Position numbers and translations under genes: made by a program. Below, piece after piece: positions 21,770-34,373 of a stretch of 64,000 nucleotides of DNA. Position 1 is the first letter of the stretch, and every line of letters begins with the position of its first letter. Under the pieces are notes generated by a model. The model saw only the letters and a list, made by a program, of their open reading frames with translations. It was not told where the DNA came from and made no database searches. This stretch comes from Metaphire vulgaris. Lineage: Eukaryota; Annelida; Clitellata; Crassiclitellata; Megascolecidae. The stretch spans positions 748,357-812,356 of the forward strand of contig CM030853.1 in the NCBI GenBank assembly GCA_018105865.1, written 5' to 3'.

Positions 21770-22127
21770 TTATTCTTCGTTTCTTTTTCCAGATCTCTTG
21801 GCAGGGCTGTCGGTCTGAACGCTGACGGACTGTTTTCTCGCCGCTCTAGGTTTTGCTGCCACACGCTTCTTTTTGCTCGCCTTTACGGCCGGCTTTCTGC
21901 TGGAGACAGCGACCTTACGCGCCCTTCCCGGACGCCTCAGAGCCGACTGTCTCACAAGATCACTCCGTCCCTGAGCGAGCATTCTCTTCTCCCACTCGGC
22001 CAGCTTCACACGATATTTCACGCTGTTCGCTCTTGCCTGATCTACATAAGGCTGAACAGAGAAAAACACCCATTAACCAAGAGCCATCTCATATCCTACA
22101 ACACATGGCATACTGGCTAACATACCA

Positions 22128-22160
<33 letters not shown>

Positions 22161-24511
22161 GATCCAGGTTAAATTCAGGATATCAGGCCAGACAACCAGT
22201 CCATGGCAGATAAGCCAGGTGAAAAGATAGGTTTTTAATATTGTTCTAAAATCTGGTGACCTAACACCAGCCATATTTAAAGTACTGATATCTGACAATG
22301 TCTGGACATAGATCCGTGCAAATTCCTCAGATCTTTGAACCAGCCTGTTTGTTACCCACTGAAATAAAACTAGGAGTTGAGACATAAGTACATATCACGA
22401 TATCCGCAAAATTATTTAATTTACCTGCTTGTCTTCTTCTGGCATCTTCTTCCAAAAGCCAGAAAGACCACGTACGTATTGCTAAAAAGAAAAAGTCTGT
22501 TCAAAACCAGATCACGGCCAAAATCAGCCGCATAATAGTAACGTTAAGACCTTATCATAAACACGCCAAAACAAAGATAACCAAATCTAGTGACTGGGGA
22601 AGCTAAAAACTGATCGATTAGAAAAATTTACCGTGCACAACCATTCAAAAATCAGTATATTATTCAAAAGATAATTCACCTGGTAGAAACTGTAGTTACC
22701 TGAAAAGGTGCATCGCCCCGTTCTATGGCCCTTGCCTTGACATAGAGAACGTACGGGTTAACGTCAACAGGCTTGGGTTTTTCGAGAATCTTCAGCAGCT
22801 TATTTTACCAAATAAAAAAACAAAATATATCGGCAGACCTCATATTTTTCAAGCACAGTAAGGCACAATATAAATTTTTCCAAATAAATTAAAAGTACAT
22901 ATTATGCAAAAATGGAACCGTACTTAATGAAAGGCAGCCGAGAGTTTATTAAAGAAGGCTCTCCATAAAAAGAGATAAGTGTGTGTGAAATACAAAATGA
23001 AAACAGATGAAGGTATTTTACAATGACATAACGATGTCCTATGCTCCTTATGTGTGCTAAGCAGGAGGTTGGAAAGGCTCCCTGGGACCCAAACAATTAT
23101 CTTTGGCATACCAAAAATGTATAAATGTACGAATAGCATCAAGAAATATGCAAACATTCAAAGAAATTTTTCTGATTCTGCTTTCACTTTTCAAAAGTCA
23201 TCGAATTTTAATGCAAGGGTTGAAAATTCCATTCGATCGTAATTTGAAAAGCAGTCATTCACGTCAACGAACTCACTTTCCTTCTACGTCTAAGTTTTCT
23301 ACGTCTCCTCAGCTCCTTTGCCTCGACTTCCATCCTCTCTTTTTCCGCTTTTGATAACTTATCCAGCTTCGCCTTCTTCTCAGCCTCAAATGCAACTTTG
23401 TGTTCCCGATACTTCGTACGGTACACCTACGAATCGGAAAAACAGTAATTCAAATATTATAATCTGCCTGAGACAGTGGCAGACTGGGTCTGAAAATATT
23501 GGTTGCCAGGAGACAAGAGGCCCACCCAGGGTCACCCACAAGCACCGCTTCTGACTTTGACCACCCAGGGCTGTTTTAGCAATACTTTCACACACAGCCA
23601 GAGGATTTACTGTCTAAAGGGCCCACTTGCCATCGGGCAAGTTGATAAACTGGCCAATCGATCTCTGGTTTGAGACAATTATTAAGCCATTGTTGAATGA
23701 ACTATAAATCTATGCCAAATGATTCATAAAGTTAAAGAAACGTCTTTTGATTGCAACAAAAAAGCATTTGTTCAAATGCATCATAAAGAGAATGGGCCGA
23801 TAGATAGAGGATCATTAAGTAAGAGGATCATTGAGCAACAGTTACATGATGATCATATTAGCAGTGACCTCTTTTTCTTCCTCTGACAGCAAACGCCACA
23901 TCTGCCCAAGCTTTCGGCCGAGATCAGGAACACGAATTCCTAAAAGGCACGGTGCACTTTAATCTCAGTATAAATTATGACGATGTCTTATAATGAAATC
24001 CAATCTAATCTTAAACTTCTAGAACACCACTACATAATGCATAGAAGCATTGACTGATGGCATACCAAGACACAGCCACACAGGACCCAGGTCAAATCCA
24101 GGATGCCAGGCCAGACAACCAGAGAAAAATCTGTGGTGGATAAGCCGGGTGAAAAAGATGAGTTTCTAATGTCATATTATGGTATCATACTCTATGAAAT
24201 CATGACGTTGAATGCCAAATCTCATTACTACCGCTGCAGAATTACTGACAATCTAGTTAGGCAAATACTTCTAGGTTTTATTGACACCATTAAATCCTCT
24301 CTCCAAATATTAAAACCAATGCCTGTGATCCCCAGAAATAACCACCCAACCTGGATTGGCAGTGCGTAAATCTGGCATCTTCTCGGTGGCAAATATGATG
24401 TAAGGAGTGCGTGAAAGCAATTTCAGCTTCGAAACTGTCGCATTCGCCGTAGCAAGGCTTCTTTCTTGCACGCATACTCCAGCTCTCCATAATGAAGATG
24501 TAAACTCTGGC
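21770..24511 (-). CDS. TFAM: Mitochondrial transcription factor A (two HMG boxes), 5' exon missing
   Basis: TFAM packages mitochondrial DNA and activates its transcription. Exons in transcript order (minus strand): 24511-24351, 23939-23869, 23426-23277, 22798-22700, 22481-22425 and 22051-21770, all GT-AG with agreeing phases. The first listed exon gives a presequence-like stretch (SSLWRAGVCVQERSLATA) and the start of HMG box 1 (LLSRTPYIIFATEKMPDLRT). Box 1 continues DLGRKLGQMWRLLSEEEKEV and is followed by a very basic linker (LRRRRKLRRRRK). Box 2 starts KPVDVNPYVLYVKARAIERG and runs through GLSGFWKKMPEEDKQ to PYVDQARANSVKYRVKLAEW. The segment MLAQGRSDLVRQ aligns with human TFAM MIEVGRKDLLRR. 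The C-terminal tail is longer and more Lys/Arg/Ala-rich than in vertebrates. The exon with the initiator Met was not found; it must lie above 24511 and end in phase 1. Orthology rests on having both boxes, the presequence-like start and this tail. Confidence 0.9.
22129..22160. repeat. (CA)n microsatellite in a TFAM intron
   Basis: About 15 units. Confidence 0.93.
24017..24150 (-). mobile_element. SINE-like dispersed repeat in a TFAM intron
   Basis: On the minus strand it reads GGATTTGACCTGGGTCC (a degenerate polymerase III B box) followed by TGCCATCAGTCAATGC, ATGCATTATGTAG and the tail phrase TTCTAGAAGTT. Related copies: 15,030-15,095, 15,445-15,515, 18,391-18,560, 22,150-22,330, 28,630-28,685, 32,333-32,560, 47,990-48,055 and 56,644-56,690. 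The common end is GGCGCTATAGAAGTTC. No A box or full tRNA head could be defined, so the SINE call is tentative. Confidence 0.5.
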
Positions 24512-25843
24512 CTAAAATGCGACAAAAGGGTGAGTCTACTGGTCAACTGATCAACATCTATTAATGCACAGCTTAATAGCTTCTTACTATCCAACACCAA
24601 TAGAGTTGCCAACCTTCCAGGATTCACCTGGACAGTCCCAGAACTGACCAACAGTGTCCCGTGTCCAGGATAATGCACAATGAGTCCCGGATTTCTCCTC
24701 CTGAAACTCAGTGGTAACCTCTAATGCATTCAATGATCCAATCACAATGGAAATAATGCAAGGAATGAGGAAATGTTGTTGGAAATAATTTAATAGACTG
24801 CGTTGGAAAAATTTGCTGTTAGAAGAATTGCGACCCTTTAGCGGTTTTAGGTAGTCAACTAAGTCTCGCATAGATGCTATGCTTATAGCATTGTGCTTAA
24901 GAGTCTGTTAAATGCTCAAGTGTTGAAATATAGGCAGCACACTTTAGACTTCGACAGGTCAGATTCTGCTGCCGTCGACCACGACAGAGCTGACGCCCAG
25001 TGTACAGGAATAGAGCCACCGAAAGTTGGCAACCATAGACACCACATTCTTCACTCTCCTGTTAACCAGAACTAGCTCAAAACAGACCGACTGTGGCCAT
25101 CAACCATACACTACCAAGTCATACTATAAGTCTAAAGTTTTAAGCAACATTCATATAATACAAATGCATTATTTTAATGGCGCTACATAAATTTTACCGA
25201 CCCGTTTTAGTGGCGCAAAAATGGCTAAAGCGATAGACTAGACATAAAAATAATTTTATTTAAATTCACAAAACGACATCTTTGAAATAAAATGCTCACT
25301 TAAAAGGCTCTTTGATGGCATTTCGAAAGGCTAAAGAGCGGAATCCAGAGAAAAGAATTCTAATAAACATCTTCACTTAAGATTAAAATTGGCGATAATA
25401 CAGTGTCTTCTACATCTCATAGAAAACAATATTCACTGAGGGACAGTGAGGGTATCCAAATTGAGGGTATCCATGGCAGAGATTCTATAAGACGGGGAGC
25501 GATCATTTAGCGTAAAATCTGAAATACCGCTTTATCTCAGGATTATCCATCGGCTAGATATGTCGCTAGTATCGTTTTAAGACCCGTCTACATAAAGTCT
25601 TCAGGTCTAAGCTTAAATCCTTCCTTTTTCTTAAATTATTTTCTCCATAGTTGTAACAACCCAGCCTCACTGCCCTTTGGATGTTGACTATTGCCTGGCT
25701 GATCATTTGCCTTTCCCATAGCTATCTTAAGAAAGGCCGAGCACCTAAGAATAAGCAGCTACTGTTGTGCTGCTGCCAAGGCGCTATAGAAATCTACAAG
25801 TTTTTACTTACTTACTTACATTACTGTATATATTCAGTCTATT

Positions 25844-25886
<43 letters not shown>

Positions 25887-26584
25887 TATATATACAGTAT
25901 ATATATATATAATTATATTCTGTGTATTTGCCAATGAATCATTCATTTTAAAATCACTAGTCTTGGTTGTTTCAACAAATGAAAGAAACAAGAAAATTTC
26001 ACAAGTTTTACTTAAATTTCTCAGTCATCAGCCACCAACACACATATCCAAAAGTTGATTTTGATAGAACACAAATGAAAGCAAGTAAGAAAAAAACATC
26101 ACCCGGAAATCAACATCATTAAAACTATGAGCGAGACATTACAAAGAATCAGACCATCCAATAATTTGAATTTCAAAAACTGAGATTCTAGAAATCTGTA
26201 AAAATTCCGCAAGAACAGCATTCCCACATCGTCGAAATTGTACCCAAAAGTATACAAAATTATAAAAATTACTCCTAAAAATCAACTTTGTGAAAACAGC
26301 ATACAAATGAATACTGGATGTAGTTAGTCATTGTGGGAAAACAGAGACTTCTAACAGCCATAAACAGATAAAGATGTCATGTAAATAAAAGTTATACAGT
26401 TACACTAAAAGTTATACTCAATCAATATTAAGTAACTGTTAAACTGAAACTCTGATTTTTAAAATTTAATATATAAAAACAAGACCAATTACCCTAAAAT
26501 CATCAATCAAAATTCTTTACCGGGTATTTCTTCAAATCTTTTAAAACATATCAATAATTGCAAAATATTTAATAATAGAACAGC
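24512..26584. other. Between TFAM and G3BP; TFAM first exon expected here
   Basis: Short open frames only. The missing TFAM start codon should lie in this stretch or slightly above it. I could not pick an exon with a phase 1 donor with any confidence. Confidence 0.5.
25849..25912. repeat. (TA)n tract with CAG interruptions
   Basis: TATATA blocks separated by CAGTATATA, between TFAM and G3BP. Confidence 0.93.
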
Positions 26585-26590
26585 TTTATT
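26585..26590 (-). promoter_or_regulatory. Candidate G3BP polyadenylation signal
   Basis: AATAAA on the minus strand about 430 bases past the G3BP stop codon. No coding sequence intervenes, so a 3' UTR of that length is plausible. Confidence 0.4.
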
Positions 26591-27019
26591 GTTCGAATAT
26601 ATTTGATTCTAAACCAACTGATAACTGCGATAATTTTACAATTCTCCTTATAGAACCTAAGCATATGCACAAAAGAGAAAAGGAAGCATACAGAGGATTT
26701 CAAAGGACCGAACTTGAAGCAACTGCTAAAGCGAACAAAAGTCAAGACTTGCAAAAGGTGCACAGTCAACTACACAATAGAAACAAGCACTGAGAACTTT
26801 TAATGCAAATTACAGTACTGTCAGACGCATGCACCGACTGCCATAGCAACAAGCAAACCAACAGCGACGACGATGATGATGATGATGAGAGATCTCATTC
26901 TACGCAGCAACACATGCGGCTGTACATAGGAAATACTCCGTAAAACACCGTTCAGTTTCGATTCCTCTCCTTGAAAACTGCCAGAAATATATTGAGTCAA
27001 AGGTCGATTCCGGTCATCA

Positions 27020-29162
27020 TTAGTGCGCATCGCCTCCGGGACCCCCTCCACCGGTCAGTCGGCTGGCATTGGTCACTCCACGGCCGCCGCGGCCGATGAA
27101 ACTGCCGCGGCCGTAATTCCCTCCTCCCCTTCCCCGAGGATTTCCTCTCGGGCGACTGTTCAGCTCCGAGTGGTCCTTTTTCTCTTCGACGTTTATTCTG
27201 TGTTTCCCGTAGAGCATCAGCGGCTGCAATACAACACGACAGAGATTCAAATGATCACATGGTCAGCAGAAACTTCTCTGTAGAAACCATGGCTAAGAAA
27301 AACAAAACACGTGTCTAGAGTGTTGTTAGTCTGCAGTTTACCTTCGCCTGAATTGCCTTTTCAACTGATTCGGTGTTATCAAACGCCACAAATCCAAAGT
27401 TCTACAAAGAAACAATTTAACACGATCAGTGAACAAACATGACTTTCACATCATTAAAAATTAAAAGAAATTACTCATTCATTTACAGTTATTTATATTA
27501 CATGAGAATTCAAACAGGGAAACATTAGTTTTACCGGTAAATTGGTCACTGGTCCTTTCCTGTTTATCTTAACATCAGCCACAGAACCAAACTCTAAAAA
27601 ATAATTAGTGCATAATTTAATAAGCAAGACAATCAATGCATTATTATTTAAGATACAATTACAGTTTTAACATCACAAAAATTATCATTAAAACTTTAAT
27701 ATCATGAAAAATTATCAGTGATAATAAACAATGATGGGCGACCTTGACTTTTGGAAGCAACGTTAGAAGCATTTCGCCTCTCCAACGACCACAGATCATA
27801 CTGCGTAAAATACAAAAACGCGTGTGGAAATTCATCAGAACACCAATCCTTCTAAACCACGTTGTTGAATGGGACTACTACAGGGGCTGGACACTCACGC
27901 TCGAAAAACTCCTGGAGTTCCTTGTCGGTCACAGAATGTGGAAGGTTTCCGACAAACAGCTGTTGGTTGTCCGGAAAACTGGAGCGCCGGTTGCTAGGGT
28001 CATCGCTGGGGCTCGGGGTCCACTTCTTATCAGCCTCGTTGATCATCAGTTCTTGACGCGCAGGCCTGAAAATTCACGTCATAATCCGTAAGAATTCTCA
28101 AACTGCCACTTTGCATCTGAGCATAAACATTGGCACAGCGTGTGCATCAGACAGAGTACTGCACAGGCACCATAAACTTTATCAATTATTATTTTTAAAA
28201 TTATTATTACTAATTATTTCTTAGACACTGCTGGCAAAATGACAACTTTTGTTTCTGGAAACAGTGAGACAGAGACTAATCTCGTAGCTTATCAGAGATG
28301 CTGACTAAATAAATAAATGGTTTTATAGCAATAGCATCAGACAGCAATATTAAGTGCACATTTACCTCGGCGTGCGCTGAGGCGCAGGGACAGAAACAGG
28401 CATCGATTCTGCGTCTGTCTTTCGCTCTGGCTTGATTGCTGCCTGTGGCTTACTTGCCAAAGACGCCCACGAAAACGGTTTCTGCGAAGGAACGACTGAA
28501 ACCAAGACAACAATACACTTCAACATTCCTCGAGCGTCTGTTGATTTTGCTTCATTTACGGGCTGATCTATGGCTTTTCACCTAGAACTACCAAAGACAT
28601 GACTTTTTACTATGATTTTCACTCTGATAAGACCAAGTCCTGATGCCAAATGCATCATTATGAAGGTGCTATAGAAGTTCAATGAATTGATAAACGTAGA
28701 CAACCCAAGAAAACCGTTAAGATGTCGTACCTATAGGCAGCATCTCCTTCTCTGGTTCCTTTCTTGGCTCGATCTCATCCTTGGCTCCTAGATGGAGCCC
28801 AGCGACCGAATCTGCGACTGCAGCACCATTCACCTGGATGGAATCTTCCTCCACAGCCGCATTATTCACCTGCAGTGCCAACTCAGCCGTCAGAGGCATC
28901 GGCTCGGGAGGATTTGCGGTGACCGGCTCATCCAGAACTTCACTGAAGTGCAACGATATTAATGCATCAGTGCCCGGGCGCATGAAGGCAACACCCAGAT
29001 GAAACATTCAACCCCTGCTGATTATAATTTTATCCAATATTTCATATTTGGAAGACTTACGAGGTCAAAATGAAAACATCTATGTTACTACTACACCCTT
29101 TACAAATAGCATAGCATAGCATATCAAATAAAAATTAATCAAGCTAATACAAATGAATCACA

Positions 29163-29203
<41 letters not shown>

Positions 29204-31446
29204 AGTCCAAAGTTGATTTGTGTCATTCCTTGTTTGTGTACTATTTGAAGTAGTGTTGTCACGAATAAAGATTATTATTATAAACCTCAAATATAATTTC
29301 GTGTCCAGATAGCAAAAGGCAGTTATTAACCTCACAGGCTGAGCCTGAACCACTGTTGCAGCAACAGGCATTTCGACCACTTCCATAGCTGCTCCATTTG
29401 CGCTGTCTTCCAGTTCATCCACATTGTTCACTTAATAACAAAGACATACTTACAAATATCACAACTCTACAACAACCATTCCACGAAATTACTTTCAAAA
29501 AATGTAAACCATCCAAAGATTAAATTCAACGTGCACAGATATGTTATACAATAGTTAATGCTTCACACCATTCTGGTATTGTCAGGGCAAAAAAGGTTTA
29601 ACCCCTTAACTGGGGATCCCGGATATATCCGTCCATTTTACAATAAGTTACAGTTAAACACTCGGTTAAGGGGTTAAGAAACAGTGGTAAGGAATTAAAA
29701 CATAACGTGAAACAGGATCAACAATTGGTTTTAAATATACTAGGCACCTTCTCCTTGGTCGTCCGACAGATTTTCGCCATCAATAAAAACCTCATCCTGG
29801 TAACGAAATATGTCGTTGTGAACGTAGAATTTCCTTGGCGTCTGTGGAACCAGAACAAAGCTCTGCATGAACCGACGCATTGGTTCACCATTGTTAGACA
29901 GCTCACCAGAGACCTGGACAGTAAAACCAGTACGATACGCAATGCACAATAAGTCTCTGGTACAGTACAAGATAAACAGAAGTCTTTTACAATTCTCTTT
30001 TGCGAGTTTCTGAGTGAATTCTGGACATGAACATTTCTTCAAATTTCAATGGTGGCTAGTTCAAGCATTTTTTGAACACCAAAATTTTTGTCCTCACATT
30101 CTCTTGAAATTCACATAGATGGAAGTCCATTCGGCGCCTATGAGGAATTTGCAATTACATCTTTGATATCTTTCAGGCCCTTCGAATTATTGCTATTGCT
30201 TCGACTTATTGATAGCGCAGTGCATAGTGCAAAATGCTCATTGTGCTGTGCTTATTATATCTGCACAGTGCAATATGCATTGCGCACTGCATTAGCAATA
30301 AATGGAAGCAATAGCAATAAATTGAAGGTCCAGAAATATATCAAAGAATTAATTGCAGATTCCTTATCGAATGGACATCAGTTGGTTTCATCTAAAAATA
30401 CAACAACTTCAATCAAATGACAATGCAAGCACACATCACCCAATGGCGCAAACTTCAATGAAAAAATGGGGGCCCAACCCCGATGCCTTCACTCATCCAA
30501 TATGGTAGCCTCTCAAAAAGTGGGGGTGGCTCGAGCCTAGAGACCTAATAGAGGTTTGTGCCTATGTAGATTCCAAACTATAAATGGTGCTACAAAAATA
30601 TTTGTACAAATTAACACAGCCAAACACTGATAATAAAACAACAAGAGTTTACAGGTGGACAAATATACCTGGACGAGAACAGCATTGCCAATCGTCTCTT
30701 GAGCGTCAACCTGGAGAACTTTGGTGCGACAGTCGTTGAAGCCAAATGAAGCAATCTTGTCTCTGATTGCCTGCAATATTATGGCACAAGAAAGATACAA
30801 ATGTAAAACTGACACAGTCACAGAACAACGGAGCATCATCAAATGACGGCTAAATCATTACAGTGCATGAAAACTGTTCAAGATATTAACTTCCTAACTG
30901 GGGATCCCGGATATATCCGTCCATTTTACATTGAGTTACAGTTAAATACACGGTTAAGGGGTTAAAACAACAAAAACTTACTGATTGGCCTCTGACTGGA
31001 GGAAGCTCCTCTCCTGGTTTTTCCACTCCGCCGTGGATATAGCTGGAATTCTGGGTAAAAAATCTGCAAGCATGTAACCACGTTTCAAATATCTATTTGT
31101 ACGCCTACGTCAAATGTCGTCCGGTCAAGACAACGCTGAAAATCTGCACGAGCATTTTTGCGGCCTTCCTTAAATAACTGCGAGCCACATACTTTTACGA
31201 CTTCCACTAACAAAGGTACAAGCTTCAAATTCCTAAAATTGTTAAATTGTAAATGACAGATAACCCTTTGGTAACTAAAATAAACAGGAAAGAAAACTTT
31301 AACACAAAACGTCTACTAAAATTATTTTATAAAAAGAAACCAGGAAAAACTTACAAATGCAGACAATCTGGCCGTTCGTTAAGCATCGTGTAATAATGCC
31401 GAACAAATTCTGTTCCAACCAAACGAGCATTTATTTCTTCAGCCAT
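27020..31446 (-). CDS. G3BP: Ras-GAP SH3-binding protein (G3BP), 11 coding exons, complete
   Basis: G3BP proteins nucleate stress granules, binding RNA through an RRM and RGG tail and partners through an NTF2-like domain. Exons in transcript order: 31446-31355, 31063-30982, 30770-30669, 29913-29748, 29430-29331, 28942-28731, 28495-28366, 28065-27899, 27593-27535, 27401-27342, 27223-27020. Every junction is GT-AG and all phases agree, giving 457 residues (human G3BP1 has 466). The N-terminal NTF2 domain begins [20 protein letters not shown] and contains [20 protein letters not shown] and [15 protein letters not shown]. An acidic Glu/Ala/Val-rich stretch follows. [12 protein letters not shown] motif precedes the RRM, whose RNP2 is LFVGNLP and RNP1 is NFGFVAF. 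The RRM ends RINVEEKK, as in human. The C-terminus is RGG-rich ([19 protein letters not shown]). The start is the first ATG after an acceptor at about 31458, implying a spliced 5' UTR. An AATAAA (minus) lies at 26585-26590. Confidence 0.96.
29166..29202. repeat. (AAT)n microsatellite in a G3BP intron
   Basis: Twelve AAT units. Confidence 0.93.
29602..29673. mobile_element. 72 bp palindromic element flanked by TTAA (copy 1)
   Basis: Interior begins CCCCTTAACTGGGGATCCCG and ends ACTCGGTTAAGGGG, with TTAA on both sides. TTAA duplications and CCCxTTA-type ends are typical of piggyBac-derived MITEs. It lies in a G3BP intron. Confidence 0.8.
30113..30400. mobile_element. Foldback element with arms of about 130 bp in a G3BP intron
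   Basis: The left arm contains TCCATTCGG, GAGGAATTTGCAATTA, ATCTTTGATAT and TTATTGCTATTGCTTC. The right arm contains their reverse complements in mirrored order (GAAGCAATAGCAATAAA, ATATCAAAGAAT, TAATTGCAGATTCC, CGAATGGA). The two arms nearly meet at about 30,255. Confidence 0.75.
30890..30961. mobile_element. 72 bp palindromic element flanked by TTAA (copy 2)
   Basis: Same length and near-identical sequence to the copy at 29,602 (GGGGATCCCGGATATATCCG core), again flanked by TTAA. It lies in another G3BP intron. Confidence 0.8.
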
Positions 31447-32109
31447 CACAAAAAGAACCTACAGCAAAGAAAATTGCATGTAATAAACAGCATACAAAAA
31501 ATAAACTAAATTCTGATTAGTTGTACCTATGTGTACAACTAATCTGTCTATGGACAAATAATCAAAATCATTCTTTCTATGCAAATGAAACATAAACTCG
31601 GAATAGCATAAGCTAGAGTTTCGCCTTTTTAAGACAAATATCAGCATACCAATCAATTGACAACTTTCTTAAAACCATTTAACTTAGTTTTCATACTAAC
31701 TAATTTTCATTTGCTGGACAAGTTCACATAAAGTCTTTCACATAAATACAATCTCATGCTATTCACCAACTGTCTCTCCACTGCGATCGAAGAGGAGGGG
31801 ACGTTTTGCTAACAGGGAAATCATCAGAATCAGCCTAGCAGAGCTAGACCAAAGCAATTCTAACCTATTAATGCCATCGGTGCAAATGCGTAGAATGATC
31901 AGACTATTAGATATCAATCAGAATACTGAACCAAGGCAATAAATTAATGAAGAGCCTGATGCGTGCTCAGAGACAAAAGAACGCTAAGAAACTTCCACAA
32001 AAACGTCAGATAAGATTTCAAAAACAAAACGATCCTCTCAACAGGGCATAAATCTTAATCTTTGTTGCTGGTTTTCTAAATAATTGAATAGAAATTCTTT
32101 AAAATTTAG

Positions 32110-32300
32110 AGGAAATGACAAAAACCTGAAACTAAGCAACGCACGAAACGAACGAGAACACCGGACGACGACCGAGATCGAGTAAGTCGACTGACGCACA
32201 GCGATTCTTATAGCGCGGGATTTTTGCGTCAGTTCCGTTGTCTTTGACGGATTAATACTGCATGAGCTTGGGTTTGGGCAGGGAGTCTGTTAGTGTTAGT
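32110..32300 (-). promoter_or_regulatory. Probable G3BP 5' UTR exon and promoter
   Basis: A locally GC- and CG-richer stretch stands out in AT-rich surroundings. The first coding exon of G3BP opens directly after an acceptor at about 31458, so an upstream untranslated exon is required. This stretch is the best candidate, and on the minus strand it has a TTTCAG/GTTTTT junction near its 3' end. The assignment is inferred from position and composition only. Confidence 0.35.
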
Positions 32301-32760
32301 CAAGTTTCCCCGTGTTATCAATGATTATGGAATTTCTAGCACCATTTAGAGTACTCTATAAGTATCAATCGATGGTAATTCAAATGCATCATCAAAGGAC
32401 CGGGTCAATCCAGTAACCAGTCTCGACTGTCAGTGAGAAAGCGAAGCAGAGCTATGGAAAATATGCTAATTTACAGAGATGGGTTTTAAGTCTAGTTAGG
32501 AAAATGATCAATTCTTTGGAAGATCTGGCAACTGAAGGAAGTGAATTCCATATGCGATCTGGTATTTCATGTCATCTCTTCACCTGGTAGGCAAATTAAT
32601 TTGCAGGATTGTCTTTGATGATATTGTGGATTGGGATTTATATCTTTGTCTTTTGGATATTTGAAAGTCATAATGGGGAATTTTAGAGAATATTGGTTAT
32701 CACGAGAGAGACAATAATTATTAAGGACTCTAATATCTGGATTTAATCTAGTCAAAAGTT

Positions 32761-34373
32761 CGAAAGTCGCTAGCGATAACACTGGTCGCTGTTTCTACAT
32801 CATAATATTTATCTCTGCCGCTGCTCAGAGATTACGAATTCCTGATGTTGGCGAACGAACAAAGTGAGTTTTAATAAATTTATTTTATAATTATTTAATT
32901 TTGCTTATTCAATCTCATGCGATCATTTCCAATTTTTGTTCTTTGTTAGAAGCTGAACATCATTTGTATATTCTCCGGCTTAATTCTAGTCCTCTCACTG
33001 CGGACAGCTGATGCGAACCTCGAGTTGGCCTTAAAAATAAAAACAAGACTAAACGTCTTAAATTGCTATTATCTTACATTCGTGCAAAGCGAATGTTTAA
33101 TATATGGTTAGGTTTTGTTAATTATATTATGATATCTCAACCTATAACTGAAAAGCGTTGTCATTTTTGTAGGGCTACAGTGTGTTAAGGTCAAATTAAT
33201 TAGCGCAATGTTATGCAATGTTAAATTTAATAGCGTTTCGTACATCTATTCCGAATTGCCTCGAAATATATTACTTGTTAGCATCCTTGCTGTTTCAGCT
33301 TCTATGTTTTAAACTATAGAATTTGTAGCTTGAGGCTTGTTTTCTGTGTTAATTATATGCTGAACTTGAATCTGATATGGTAGTTTTTGCACTGTCTTGT
33401 GCTACCTGGTCTAAACGTACTTGTTCTGAGTAATGCCTGAAAGTGAAATGAGCTGGTACACTATACCTGCAAATAAAATATTTTCTTACATTGGGCATCA
33501 AATGCTGCCATTGCTTATATTATATTGTTATATCTTGTGGTGTTAATTGAGTTGTGTATAAAATGTAAAGTTATATGCTACAACCTTTTGAAGAATGGAA
33601 TGGACAGTTGTGTTCCACTAGCAACTGAAGTCGATGTATGGCGACCTGGAATAGTACATCAGGATCTGAAGAACTGTCGTCATCATATGAAAACTGCTGT
33701 CATACTTACTTACAGTGAGCATAGTACTCATTGAACCTCTGCTATACGATGCTTAATGCTGATGTGCGCTATATTTTGCAACCTGTACATTTTAAAACTT
33801 TCCTTCAAGTGCATCAACAATGTGTTCAATCTGTTGATATAAACTTTGACGTACACTCAGAATAGACTTTTGAGACTGTATATGTTGTACTTTATAGAGT
33901 GAAGTTTGGTTTGCCCCTTAGTGATACACTGTACAATGATGATCTACCTTGCCAATTGGTGGTAAGCATCAACTGTCAGTATTACGTTTCTAAATGGTGA
34001 TCTCATCTACTGTTAGCTTAACCGGCATAAACTGGGATGAAAAAGTGGGGGGGGGGCCCAATCCCTCTACCATTCCCTTCTATAGCCTAGCCTCTAGAAA
34101 AGTGGGGAGGCTCAAACCTAGCAGCCTAATAGAAGTCTATGCATATGCTCAGTATGATATATTTAGAAATTGTTGAGAATCCACTGAATGTGATATTGCT
34201 TGAGTGTTTTTCTTTATGCTCTTGACAAATGACAGAACAATGGTTTATGTCATGTCACTTACCGGTACAACTTGCTGCTTTATGTGCTTCAATTCGAATA
34301 TGGAAGTCGTTGTAGTATTTTTTATGTTTGTTTGAATGCATATGAAATATCGAACGAAATGTTTCCTTTGAAG
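32761..34373. other. Intergenic or first introns of the RhoGAP gene
   Basis: AT-rich. A donor-like site follows a short ATG frame (MLANEQ) at about 32,852-32,870, a possible first exon for the downstream gene. Its phase does not fit the exon at 34,374 directly. Confidence 0.3.
34020..34140 (+). repeat. Dispersed repeat with GGATGAAAAAGTGGGGGG
   Basis: Shares CTGGGATGAAAAAGTGGGG, CCTCTAGAAAAGTGGGG and CCTAATAGAAGTCTATG with copies at 30,440-30,560 (G3BP intron) and 44,105-44,235. No coding potential. Confidence 0.6.

Noticed and set aside
30088..30420. 110-codon + strand open frame
   Set aside because: It lies entirely within the foldback element in the G3BP intron and is explained by the inverted repeat.
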